The translations under genes and the position numbers were made by a program. Below, one piece after another: positions 48,630 to 60,129 of a stretch of DNA of 64,000 bases. The notes beneath the pieces are model-generated. The model was not told the origin of the DNA and ran no database searches. It saw only the letters and a program-made list of their open reading frames with translations. Position 1 is the first letter of the stretch. Each line of letters opens with the position of its first letter. The stretch comes from Schistosoma haematobium (taxonomy: Eukaryota > Platyhelminthes > Trematoda > Strigeidida > Schistosomatidae), in assembly GCF_000699445.3 (NCBI RefSeq), contig NC_067201.1, positions 16,299,501-16,363,500 of the forward strand, read 5' to 3'.

Positions 48630-49715
48630 CCTGTAGTCATGATTCGAAAGTGTGTGTTTACGTGTTCAATGTATAACAGTGACCGCTTTATTTGTACTTC
48701 AAAGAACAAAATGTTTGGTGGCTTGTGTTAGTCCTGGAGATTATGTTCTGTAAACTAACACAAATTTTGTATTTGAACTTATCAACAGATGGAGCTCCGA
48801 CCACCTACTCACTTAAGGTATTCCACCTGTTGATGATTATGATTTGTTTAAAAAGGCGACTGTCGGCTGAAAAGTACTTTGCTCTGGGCTAGTGAATACT
48901 TTTGAAGTTTCCTCGTAAACTATCTGCCTTGGGAGATAAGAAAAAATGATGGTGTTACGGATAAAAATTTGTTTTGATTTGATTCAAAAACGGCAATCAA
49001 GTCACTTTTGATTCTTTTGTATAACAAATACAATAGGCTTAGTTTAACAAGTTTCTGGTCACACAGTAGCTTTATGATCCCGTGAATAAACTCAGATGTG
49101 GTTTTATCAACTTCCTGCTAAAGATGAATGCCATTTTTTAAGTAAAGTGCTTATCACTTATTTAAAAGATGGACGAACACTGTATGCTAAGTCAAAATAT
49201 ATTAACATCTGTATGACTTAAGGCTTTGCATATTGACGAAAAAGTCCCAATACTGAACACTATCATGTGCGGAGTTTTCCAAGTCTTAAATGTTGAGAAC
49301 TTCTAGTACACTGTGTGTCTGAGCAACAACTGGTTCAACGTAAATTTCTTGTATACTCATCTTCATCTTGTAGATCAGTATGTATCTTAGTCTATCTGGA
49401 AGTATTTATGGGGAACTGACAAGTTCTAGACCATTCATTTATTTTCTGTGGTTTATTTTGAAAATCTTGACCAATATATTCATTTTGTATCGCTCTCCGT
49501 ATCTTGATTTCTTCAACTTATAACGAAACCGATGACGGGAGGTTAGAAAGGTTATTTATATTCCGGAGTTATACTTCATGTGAGACGGTACTCTGATGAA
49601 ACGTTTCCTACATAGAAAACTTGAAGTCAATCCATAGTTGACATTGGCAATTAACTACAAATAAGTTACTACCGATAACTATTACATTTAATTTTGTTAT
49701 AGTCCTTTATGTTGG
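48630..49715. other. Upstream of IRAK1BP1-like gene, no gene seen
   Basis: No exon recognised. The plus-strand frame 48692-48892 lacks motifs. Confidence 0.35.
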
Positions 49716-49719
49716 TTTT

Positions 49720-50190
49720 CAATAAAGGCCTAAATTAAGTCAGTGAAAGCTAAATTTTTGGGCAACGCATTGAAAAAGTCGCCGGCTACTAATATGTTTT
49801 TGTGACGAAAAACATGTTTGGTCTGGGTTGATATAACACAATTTTTGACACCCATGTGGAAATGAGTATTCGAAAATGCATAGTCACTAACTCGGGGGTG
49901 GGACGTAATCGAGGTATGTGATATCGTCCTCGTAATGGGTCGATGTAAAATTCGGCTATGACGATTCGTGTTGTACGCAACCTTTTCGTTCATATGTTAT
50001 ACCAGCTAACTTCTAATATCTGAGTCTTCAAATTTTCTACAGTCCGTTGATTCTGCTGGTTAGACATCAAACTACTTGAAAGCCAATTGATGAGTCTTTT
50101 TAGCAAGACCTTATTCACCTTACAGTTTGGACTGAGATTAGTTAAAACACTCATCAGGCCTCGTTCTTCGCGTTTCAAGCGGCTACTAAC
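49720..50190 (-). pseudogene. Non-LTR retrotransposon endonuclease fragment
   Basis: Minus-strand frames carry a decayed endonuclease stretch ending HKNILVAGDFFNALPKNLAF, the GDFNA box of CR1/Jockey-type endonucleases with an extra Phe. YNI and TNLSPNCKVNKVLLKRLINW lie upstream. Unrecognised frames to 51000 may be part of the same relic. Confidence 0.45.
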
Positions 50191-51940
50191 TAATTCTCAC
50201 ATTTCAATTTCATTGGGCAAGTTATCGATTACGACAAACAGAACTATTCCTGCTCTTTTATACTTCTGATTTCTGTCGTATCCTACCGGTAAGGAGTTTA
50301 TAAGATCACGTTCCCTACTGTGTTCAACATGTTTCAATGATACTCGGTCCAGTAGTCTCTCTTTAAACTAAGTTGCGGTTTCTTGTTAAGAAGACTTCAG
50401 GCATTTGTGGAACAGATCTTAAGACAAACCACTTGACTTCGTAAAGCTTTCAAAGAGGCACAGTTCATTTTGAAGGCTTCATAGCCGAAAAATTTGCTAT
50501 TCCTTTCCAGCCTAGTTTTTTAACATAATCAGTCGGCAACAGGTTTATTTAGACATTTATTCCTGACTCTCAATCATTTTTCGTTTTGTGGAGTCAGAAC
50601 TCTTTCGTTTTGAACTTTAATTACTACCTTATATATCCTAGTATGAGTTTCCTTCAAGTTTGTTTTCTAGGTACGCAGTCTAAAAACATTTAGTAGAGTT
50701 GCTCTGGAGATGTCTTGAGTCCTTAGTTGACCAAACTGATTTTTAATTTATCTAATATCACGCCTTAAACAAGTTCTTGGAGTGACGCTTTTAGGTTCCT
50801 TGACCCTGTGGAATATAACTGATCCATCACTATAACGTCCATCAATTTTGCAACTAAGATTAAGGAACTGTCTGTTAGTTGATAACGTTGTGTCATTTCC
50901 ACATATGGTTTACTGTAGAACATGCTGCCAATACTTATCTGTAACTGTGGTACTATCACCAAGTTCAAAAGTCTAATAACATTGTTATTTGACTCCAAAG
51001 AGCTTCATCAACTATTCCCAGAAATCCCACCCAACACTGCGGAGATTTATTATAGACCTCCCAATATCTAGACCGATCATGAATATAGTTGACTCTCAGT
51101 GTCATTCATATACGTATGACCAGGTGAAAAAAGACATGGTTTAACTTTTTCTACTACTCATTATTTATCATGGTCTTATACTTCCACCCTTCACATTCAA
51201 ATTCCCATCTCTCTAATGTCTAAAGTCTCATTATTTTTCATAAGAAGTACCATGTATCTTTTTATTTTCTATTACAAGCAGGCAAATAACTCACTAACCT
51301 TATGGATGCTGCTCAAGTATGGCCGATAATGATATCCTAAATTCTTTTGAGTTTCTTGTAATGCTTAATTTCCTTATTTACTAGTCGTCTTACTCTGAAA
51401 TTTTGCAACCCTAAACTCTGTTTGCATATTCTCTGATCTATCTGTCCTTGTCATCTTCAAATCACATACCATCTGACCAGTATCTTATAACTTATACCAT
51501 TAGTCAACTTTATAGCAATGTGATATACCAACAATACGAATCTGAATTGCTTGTAACAGATGTAGTACAGACAGTATATATCAACTAGGTGTACAACATG
51601 GAGTTAAATTAAAGCGATATTAATGCATACCACACAAATAAGAGAACCCAAATCACAAGAGGAGGGAGGGCGGTGCTACCGACCAGCAAACATGATGACA
51701 AGGAGATAAACTCAATTTACTCATGTTTGTAGGGCGGAAAACTATGTTAAACTATGACTCCTTAGAGTGTAGCCGTATGTACTTAGGCACTGCTATTGAT
51801 GCTCATTTATTATTCAAAATACATCTTTGGCTCATGCTTGGAACTTTGAGTTAGTTTCATTTCCTACCGTGAATCCCTATTACAAGCAAAACTAGACAGT
51901 TACACTAAAACGAAGTCCTTTCATGACCTTACGAAGTCTA
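50190..51940. other. No gene seen; possible retroelement debris
   Basis: A 77-codon minus-strand frame at 50765-50998 has no recognisable motif. Confidence 0.3.
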
Positions 51941-51944
51941 TAAC

Positions 51945-52345
51945 AATGTAGCGGTAAATAAATCCCCAAAATAAATAGCTCTGTAAGTTTTCGACATTGG
52001 ATGCTGATCATATGTTTTAGTGGACTCATCTAGCTGAAGGCGCTCGGTCAGGCATCCGCACCAGATTACGTGTGGTAACGCCGTGTTCAACATCAACCGC
52101 AATCGCTAGCCAGATTAGATCTGAGAATTCCGATATATTGGTCATCGCCAAATATACTCTTCCGATCTCCTCGACTCTGTCTTTTGATTTCTCTGGGTGG
52201 GAACGAAATATATTAGAAGGTGTTACTGGTAGAAGCGTTGTCAAACACTGAATACCTGTGACATCATCATTGGTGAGCCCGACGTGATCTGGTACACCTA
52301 ATTGCAACTGTGAGTCTGTTCCTTTTTGGGGATTTATTTACTGCT
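51945..52345 (-). repeat. Unclassified dispersed repeat Y, copy 2 with 93-codon frame
   Basis: Reverse orientation to copy 1 (25505-25830). The best-preserved frame is 52307-52026 on the minus strand: GVPDHVGLTNDDVTGIQCLT, RSHPEKSKDRVEEIGRVYLA, FSDLIWLAIAVDVEHGVTTR. The trailing segment GGGGATTTATTTACCGCTAC is shared by copies. Likely part of an LTR-type element, but no pol motif is linked, so unclassified. Confidence 0.6.
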
Positions 52346-52444
52346 ACAACAATGAGCTGAACTAGCTTTGACGAACAAAATCTAAAAAGAGTGCCTTTTG
52401 TGTATCCGAGTAATGTGTTTTCTTTACTATATCATAAACCTTGA

Positions 52445-52680
52445 CATTGGAGATGCCACAGGTATTCTGAGTTTGACAACGCTTTAACCAGTAACACCTA
52501 ATATGAATCTTACCCACCAAGTGAAATCAAAATACAGAAGCAAGGAGGTTCGAAGATATATTTGATAGGCTATCAATATATAGATGAGCGTTTGATCTAA
52601 TCTGGATGGCGATTGCAGGGGTTGTTGAGCACGGAGTTCCCACTCATGATCTGGTGCGGGTGCATGACCGAGTGGCATTG
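52445..52680 (+). repeat. Unclassified dispersed repeat Y, copy 3 (partial)
   Basis: Very close to 25505-25735 (GGTATTCTGAGTTTGACAAC, CCACCAAGTGAAATCAAAA, TGATCTAATCTGGATGGCGA). Lies 100 bp from copy 2 in opposite orientation. The 3' segment with the ATTTATTTAC end is missing. Confidence 0.65.
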
Positions 52681-52859
52681 GATCATAACCACATAATCCT
52701 CAAAGCTGGACAAGAGACTTTTCAGAAAATAGATATTCAATATTTAACGCGGAGAAATACCTAACGATGGAGAAAGCGGGAACAAGGGGTTGAATGAATT
52801 AGAGTTGATCGAATGGCATGGCTCGGCCATGCAGGCGTGGTCCTTGCGGAATGTTACCT

Positions 52860-53170
52860 TATATCTTTTATTCATATTAAATATATTGTTCTATCTCTAG
52901 CCTAAGCTTGTTCTCCATCATGTATTGGTAATTGTTACGATGTAGTGAGTTGGTGTAGACGATGATGTAACTTCCACGTAAGACCTTATAGATTAGGCAG
53001 TTATATCATGATAAATCTACGATTTTAGGATTAGGTTTATTATTAGAGCAGTACTAACATCATAGCAGACCATAATTCTACAAGTCCATTAAGACTATTG
53101 TGGTCAGCATTCAATGTCGAAAACGTGCAGAGCTATTTATTTTGGTGATTTATAAACCGATACAACATAA
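52860..53170 (+). repeat. Dispersed repeat, partner of 23140-23395, ending in a repeat-Y tail
   Basis: First 240 bp match 23140-23395. The last 80 bp (GGTCAGCATTCAATGTCGAA, GAGCTATTTATTTTGGTGAT) match the end of repeat Y. Suggests one larger element with both parts. Confidence 0.45.
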
Positions 53171-55450
53171 TCCTAAACTTTCAGCTTCTTTTTGAATCAT
53201 CTCCTTCATACAGTTCTTTGTCCATCCACTACCATAATTAGGCTTGTTTTCTTTAACCTTCTAAAACGTACTTGCTTTAAAATCGACTTGATAAAAGAGA
53301 ATAAGTTTAAGTAGTCATACCATAATTATTTCATCACAAAAGACTCAACTTCAATAGTCATGAACATCGTACGCTTTGTCTCTTGTCCTTTCCTTGTTAT
53401 TCTCTTTTCCAGCGCCGTTGTGGTATGTCATCGTAAACACGTAAAGAGCATGTAACTTGGTTCCACACCACCCATAATACCTCAAATATTCCAGAAGGAT
53501 ATAATGTTACGTTTTCCAGAAGCACTTGAATTTACGTGGATCCTTTCTCGACTATCAGTTGTACGTTGCGACGCAACCTCTTGTATTGACAAATCGAGTC
53601 TTATTAACATTATTTATAGTCATATGTGAAAAGTGTTAACTCCTTGATTCTATGACCTACTTGCCTTATAACATATCAGCATAACTGAGTAACTTATTTT
53701 AGCGAAGCCTGTATCATGTGTAACAATTTGATCTTGCCTGTAAAGCATCATGAGTCATGTAACATATTGTTATTTGAGAATATCTGTTATTATTATTACT
53801 ATTATTTAATGTGAGTTTCAGATTCATCTCGATCGTGAACGGTAGGGTCGGGCTTGAAAATGGCCTTTTTAACTGGGTACACTAATGTATAGCTTCCGAT
53901 TTCATCTTAATATCACTGCTGACACAACCACAGGCATCCAAGTCTACCACACCTTTAAAAAACTGCAGGTATTAGTTTTGTGGGGACTTCTTAGTGCCAG
54001 TCTTTTCACTCATTACATCGCATACCACTGTCCTGTAGGTATAGACAACCGGGCTTTCAAAATTCCTTTTTTTTGCATTGCCCAGTCATCGTCCAAAAGT
54101 TTTCAGATCACCTGGAAAATACACAGGAGTAAAAGCTGATTGCTGTTGCCTGAAAAGAAATAAAAAAACAAATCATGAACTGTTGAATTCAGGAAGTGCA
54201 ATGAACAGAAAAATTGTTGTACATAATAAGAGTGCAGATTCTAAAAAACCTTTTTGGACAAAAACAATATTCTTGGTTATAGTTTAACCGAAAGAAATGT
54301 GGCTGAAGTACATACAATTATGTTAATGATTAACAGACGAACAATACCATGAAAGGTAAATTAGGGAGGAAAAGTATCGCTGTCCTTGTAATTAGCGCAG
54401 TTCAGGAAAGCAAATTTCTTAGCACCATTAACGTTTCTTGAAAAATCGTGTGTGGTTTTAATAAGTACATAGAATTATGTCGTCACTGGCATTATCGGCT
54501 TAACTTCCGTGGGCTTGATGAAAGGCCAAAAGACTACCACACGAGTTAATTTGACTTAATGAAAGTGTCTATTTTATATTACTTAACTGAACGTGTATTA
54601 ACACAAGGAAATTCACTAATAAAAATGAATTCATATCTTGCATTTTAGGAAGTGGGCTATAGATTTAAATATTATTTTTGATCATGAGTCTTGATTCATA
54701 TCTACAGATCTTTATGAAAGCCTACATGAAAGAATACTTAACATCCATCTGTGTTATATTTTCTTTATCCTAAATTACGACGTGACTGTTTGTTTAGTAT
54801 TGTTGTTTAAATATTTTTTTCCCACACATGATTACGAGATTTAAACAAGATCTACAAAGTCCAGTTTTAAAATTATCAAGTGAGATTGACCTCTGAGTAT
54901 GTATAATTGTATTATATCAGAAACCTCAATGAAATTTCTATTACAAACCATAACATCATTTCGTATTCATATATCTTCTAAGTTATTGAATAAAAGTTTC
55001 TAATTTATGAAATTGATTATTAGGAAGCATTTATAAAGGATTGGTTGTTTATCCACCCATTCAAACGTGTAGAACCGTGCGAATTAATATGATGATATAG
55101 TGTATAAGTCAACTTCATGTCATGTCAAAATGACACTTGTATGATAATTAGGATTATTTGAATTATAGTACAAACTAGGAAACCCAGAAATAACGCAATT
55201 TAATCAAGAAGTACTAGATGAGCACGAATGAATGAACTTTATTTGGAATTCGAAGTCAAGCATTCAGCAAGTCCAAAGAAATCATTAGTTCATTCAAACA
55301 CCACAACTTGTCATCTTTTTTTAATTATTTTATCAAAAAAGTTTCCGAAAATTTGTGAAACGTTTGTTGTAATTCATTAGTGTCAAGTACTAAGAATAAT
55401 AAAATCTACGTTTAGGCGGTCCTAGTGAATAATTCTAACCACCTATCTTC
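53170..55450. other. Intergenic, no gene seen
   Basis: AT-rich. Frames at 53885-54287 have no motif or splice support. Confidence 0.35.
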
Positions 55451-55480
55451 TTTGTATGTATTTACGACTTCTTGTAATTA

Positions 55481-55910
55481 AATCTATTACCCCTTCTGAT
55501 ATTAATCAACATATACTCACTAGTGACTGGCTTCAAGAGGCATTTCCTGGAGTTCGATTGGGAAGCCGTTACCAGTGGAGTTCAACCAGGTCTGTTGTGA
55601 GATATCAACTCACTGAAGATAATGGTGTATGTGTCGCTCAATTTCGTGGATTAGTTGAAGTTAGACATTAACACTGCTGGATGCCGCCCAGCTCAGTGAT
55701 CTAATGGTTAAGTGCTCGCGCGCGAGATGGATAGATCGTGGGTTCGAACCTCGCGGGGGGGATCGTGTATGAGCACTGCTGAGAAGTCCCATAATAGGAC
55801 GAAACAGCCGTTCAGTGCTTCCAGGTTTTCCATGGTGATCTAGCTTCAACTGACTCATGATCTCAACCATTGAAATCTCTACAATCTCTACAAAACCCCT
55901 TCTGATATTA
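55481..55910 (+). mobile_element. tRNA-derived hammerhead element, copy 2
   Basis: Starts and ends with ACCCCTTCTGATATT. Order: GTGACTGGCTTCAAGAGGCA with a translatable stretch (LQEAFPGVRLGSRYQW, RYQLTEDNGVCVAQFRGLVE), tRNA-like A box region CTCAGTGATCTAATGGTTAA and B box GGGTTCGAACC, hammerhead region 55773-55818, then the common GGTTTTCCATGG...ACTCATGAT tail. The hammerhead core reads CTGAGAA (G8 changed), so it should be inactive. Confidence 0.75.
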
Positions 55911-56839
55911 AAATTATTTATCTGTGATTCTTAAAAAGAGATCATAATTGAATGCTATTAGTTGATTTTTTTGAAAAAAAAAATACAATGTCAATTAAAT
56001 CTGTCTGTGACAAAACTCACTGTATTTACATAGAACAAGATATCTCTGTGAAAATGTCAAGAGATTTCTAAATCAAAAATGATCTTGATGATTTGACAAA
56101 TTTCGAAAATGCTTTAAATTGTATAAGTCAAATTAGTACCTTTAAAAAACTGTCAATTAAATCTATAAGCTGACATCTAGATGTGCTTCTTCTTCTTCTT
56201 CGTCTTCTTCTTCCTCTTCACAACTTACCTAGTCTCAATTTTTGAAGTTTTCTAAAACTTCAAAATCACTGGTAACTGTACATCTGCTATTAAATTCTTA
56301 TAACTAAGATAAAACTAAGAAAAAGAAATGGATCTTCAATTTGTTCAGGGTTGAACAGTTACATATTATGCAAGCCTAGAATGTGTTTTCATAAAGTCGC
56401 TGTCATTAAGCAGTTGATATACCAGAGATTATGTATGTATATAACTACAACAAGTTTATTGATCTATTTCAGTGAATAATACTCTGGTCAATCATTTTTA
56501 TCTGTTTGTCTCTTTTATTCAAGTGTCAATATTGCAAATTAGCAAAGTAGTCAATTATGTATCATTATAAATTTTTTTCTCTTATTATCAATTAATGGGA
56601 TAAATCAACAACAAAAAGCAAACAAGCGAACTATTTAAAATTCCAATGATTCTAGAAATATCTAAATGAAATTGATGATTCCATTCAATGTAAAATAAGA
56701 ATTGAATCATTTCGTTAAAACGATGACAACAGAATTATTTAAGTTTTTTTTTTAAAAATGTTTCATTTCCTTATCTTCTTTTAATTAAACAAAAATTTCC
56801 ATTAATTTTTTTTCATAGGAAGTAATTTAATCTAAATAG

Positions 56840-57240
56840 TTGAAATCATGAGTTGATTGAAGCTACACCACAATGGAAAACCTGAAAGCACTGGACGGCG
56901 GTTTCGTCCTATTATGGGACTTCTCAGCAGTGCTCATACACGATCCCCCCCGCGAGGTTCGAACCCACGATCTATCCATCTCGCGCGCGAGCACTTAACC
57001 ATTAGATCACTGAGCTGGGCGGCATCCAGCAGTATTAATGTCTAACTTCAACTAATCCACGAAATTGAGCGACACATACACCATTATCTTCAGTGAGTTG
57101 ATATCTCACAACAGACCTGGTTGAACTCCACTGGTAACGGCTTCCCAATCGAACTCCAGGAAATGCCTCTTGAAGCCAGTCACTAGTGAGCAGATGATTA
57201 TTATCAGAAGGGGTTTTGTGAAGATTTTTAGTAATTTCAG
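56840..57240 (-). mobile_element. tRNA-derived hammerhead element, copy 3 (inverted)
   Basis: Reverse-orientation near duplicate of copy 2 through the same coding-like stretch, tRNA module and hammerhead (56888-56933, core CTGAGAA, triplet GTC). Ends in TTATCAGAAGGGGTTTTGT on the plus strand. Makes a long inverted repeat with copy 2. Confidence 0.75.
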
Positions 57241-57332
57241 TAGTTGAAATCATGAGTCATAAGTGCTTCCAGGTTTTCAGTGGTGGCCTAGCTTCAATCG
57301 ACTCATGATTTCAACTACTGAAATTACTAAAA
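57230..57332. repeat. 28-bp inverted repeat hairpin at element junction
   Basis: AGTAATTTCAGTAGTTGAAA at 57231 and TTTCAACTACTGAAATTACT before 57332 pair over about 28 bp including CATGAGTC/GACTCATG, with a ~42-nt loop. Formed by two element 3' tails meeting head to head. Confidence 0.75.
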
Positions 57333-57845
57333 TCTCCACAACACCCTTTCTAATTTAATTTAAAGACAATTATTTTTTAAGCTACTGATAGAATAGAATG
57401 AATTATTATCAGATATATTCTAAAGTTTCAACTGTTTGTTAAGGTAAGTATAATTTTAGTGGATAATTGTTATATATAGAAGCTTAGATTCTTAATACAC
57501 CGCGTATGGCTTGAGCACTCAAAAGCTATAACCCTCCAGGTCACAAATAAGAAGATAGGAGAACACTGGCGAAAGTATCTGTTGGGCAAGAATCAAAATA
57601 TACAGAAAATCATGGGTATTTATAGATATTAGCGTTCGTTAAATAAATATTATAGTTCAACCAATCCGCGAAGAAGCATGTTATGCTACTGATCAATAGT
57701 AGCATGCTACGTTGATATTCTAGAAGACTTTGATTGGATGGAATTCTTAGGCTGTTCTAAGGCTTCTGGAAGCTCCGTCATAGTTCTCGGGAGCCCTCTC
57801 AACCATAATCTCTATTTTCTACTGTTAAACTAATCAATATAAAGT

Positions 57846-57985
57846 GGATGTACACTGCTGAGGAGTTCCATACTAAAACGGAACGGCCGTCCAGTGCTTC
57901 TAGGTTTTCATAATGGTGGTCTAACATCGATCAATTCATGAACATAATCAAAAACTTAACAATCTTCACAACACCATATTGATAA
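57846..57985 (+). repeat. Truncated hammerhead-element 3' end, copy 4
   Basis: CACTGCTGAGGAGTTCC, GGAACGGCCGTCCAGTGC, then the family tail GGTTTTCATAATGGTGGTCT. Core GAAAC is changed to GGAAC. The rest of the element is missing. Confidence 0.6.
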
Positions 57986-59790
57986 ACTATTCAGTTGATT
58001 CTTTCCGATATGATTGTAGGTTTGTGTACATAAACAGTTGTATTTTTAATCTATCAATGGAAACTATCCTCATTTTGTCTTTTTTTTACTGTCATATAAA
58101 TTTATTCACAGTTTCATTTATTCGGTTGACTTATGTAAGTTAGCTTATTTGAAAAGTTACAAATATTATTCAACTTGAAGTTTCTTTCAGTTACGAATTG
58201 GCATTAAATAGTTAACTATTATAACCCAAATAACAATGGATAGATTTGGTTTGTGACTACTCAATGAAGTTTCGACCGCAAAATCAGCGGCATACATATA
58301 CACAAGGTTGAACTCAAGCTATTCAGGTCTTACAGGAGATATTAAATTCAACTAACTAGTTGAATTCATTTGATGTTTCGGTCCAACATGATCTTTACTA
58401 CTTCCATCAGTGTTAAGAACTAGAAAATATTGTTTTACGAAAGATGTCTTTAAAATAGGTTTCTCCACCTGAAGTCTTTCTAAGGTTACCACCAGTTTCA
58501 AGTCCAGATAAAGGAGAGAGGTTGAGCTCAGGGTTAGTAATTCCATCCCACATAAAAAAAACCTTACCGAAAAAAATGCTAACCAGAAAAAAATGTTTTT
58601 AACCATTTGAATTCTGTGCTTGAAGTTAAAGGGTCTTCATTTAGAAGAGCTATGACGCCTCATGTTCTAGTTGGTGAAGCTTTTTAATGTTTGATTAGTA
58701 CAAGATATTTGACTAGCTTTCCTAATGTTCTTATTAGTCGTTTGTGAACATGGGCAAATTTTTCGATGAATATCAAAAACTTATTGTATACAACAACTTT
58801 GTCAAAGGGTTGTCTAGTGATTCTTGGTTTTCAATGGTGGTTCACTCCAGCTTACATTGGTTCATGAAGAAATATATCTTTAAGTTAGTTTAAATGAATG
58901 TCTTCAATTTCAACCTTACTTCTTCAGAATAAACTTGTGCTGCAAATTCGATTAGAGATATAGTTCAATAGATAGTTATTTTTATAAAACAATAATTGTT
59001 TCACTTCTTTTCATGATTTTTTACAACTCCAATTTTCAAATGATGATGGCAAGGCAAGGAAATTAGTAATAAAGTAGTAGAAGAAATGAAATAGATAAGT
59101 TTACGTCATATGTTATTACATGTAAACATTATCAAACATTAACATAGTTTGTTTCTTTCATGTAAGAATAGATTGAGTGATATGTAACGAATAAACAAAC
59201 AAGAGGTAGACAAGCAGATAGATTGGGATATAAATGGTAAATCAATTAACTGGTTACGAAGCTGTAATGTAATAAAAATTATCATTGAATATCGTAGGTG
59301 TAATTACACCCACACACACACACACACAAAGTGGAAAACAAACAGCTGGTTCTTTTTTAATTCCTGAAATTATACTGAAGAGATATAAATCATTGTAATG
59401 TATATCAAAGAAAAGGTTTGATTCTTTTAAATTACTATTTACAAGGAATTCTTGAACACTTAATCCGTGCTAGTTCTACACTGAGAATCTAAATCAAAGA
59501 GTCTTCGATCTTATGGTGAACAAAATTTCGTTTAACTAATCATTTTGTATTTGATCGTCTTAATAAAACCTATTTCACTCTTAATTTGACTAATTGACAA
59601 GGTCACAACTTCAACCTAAGATTGTTTAGGAATCGATTCAAAGGAATTCATTTATTATTATGCAAACTTTATAGAATGCCCTAAAGTCTTTGGGAAGGAT
59701 TTGAAATGTATAGAGAAATCTTTAAATTGTGGATTATATAAAACATTATTATAATGTTCACAATTATTGATCCCAGATAGAATTCAGAAT
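57985..59790. other. Intergenic, no gene seen
   Basis: AT-rich. The minus-strand frame 58606-58352 (84 codons, hydrophobic start) has no family match I know. Contains a (CA)n tract at 59311-59328. Confidence 0.35.
59311..59328. repeat. (CA)n microsatellite
   Basis: About nine CA units. Confidence 0.95.
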
Positions 59791-59803
59791 ATTCAATGAA
59801 TGA

Positions 59804-60126
59804 TTAGATGGTGGTTGGAGGTAGTCGACAGGAGACCCTGGACCCGGGTTTCGTGCTACTTGGCACTCGTCAGGAAGGTGTACCTGTAATCTCGAGGGAA
59901 CTGGTGCTCCCTGGCTGATTCGATCCTGTGTCACCCAGCTTCACAACCAGGGACGTTACCACTGAGCTGTCCGGGCCGCGACTAACCTCCTGTAGGACTG
60001 AGATGTAATCACAAATGATTGATCACTGAGTGGTGATCAGTGTCATGGTCGATAGCATTCGATCTGCACTAAATAAGGACTTGACACACATGACATTGAT
60101 CACCACCCTGTGATCAATCAATTGTG
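59804..60126 (-). mobile_element. Full-length S-alpha-like tRNA-derived SINE with hammerhead
   Basis: 323 bp between 13-bp duplications ATTCAATGAATGA (59791-59803, 60127-60139). Minus-strand order: 41-bp inverted-repeat head, tRNA-like module with A box GCTCAGTGGTAACG and B box GGATCGAATC, hammerhead region 59887-59828, 3' end CTACCTCCAACCACCATCTA. Length, pol III boxes and ribozyme match the published schistosome S-alpha SINE plan. Confidence 0.8.
59828..59887 (-). ncRNA. S-alpha-type hammerhead ribozyme motif
   Basis: ACAGGTACACCTTC, core CTGACGA, helix II GTGC/GCAC around CAAGTA, GAAAC, helix III CC/GG, cleavage triplet GTC, then CAGGGTCTCCTGT. Outer helix I ACAGG/CCTGT pairs; the inner pair next to the core is C-C instead of paired. 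Core bases fit the consensus, so activity is uncertain and not excluded. Confidence 0.6.
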
Positions 60127-60129
60127 ATT
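60007..60129. repeat. 41-bp inverted repeat forming the SINE 5' end
   Basis: Arms 60007-60047 and 60089-60129 pair with about four mismatches across a 41-nt loop. The inner arm itself contains TGATCACTGAGTGGTGATCA, an imperfect palindrome. Confidence 0.75.

Noticed and set aside
58352..58606. 84-codon minus-strand frame with hydrophobic start
   Set aside because: No motif, no splice or promoter context.
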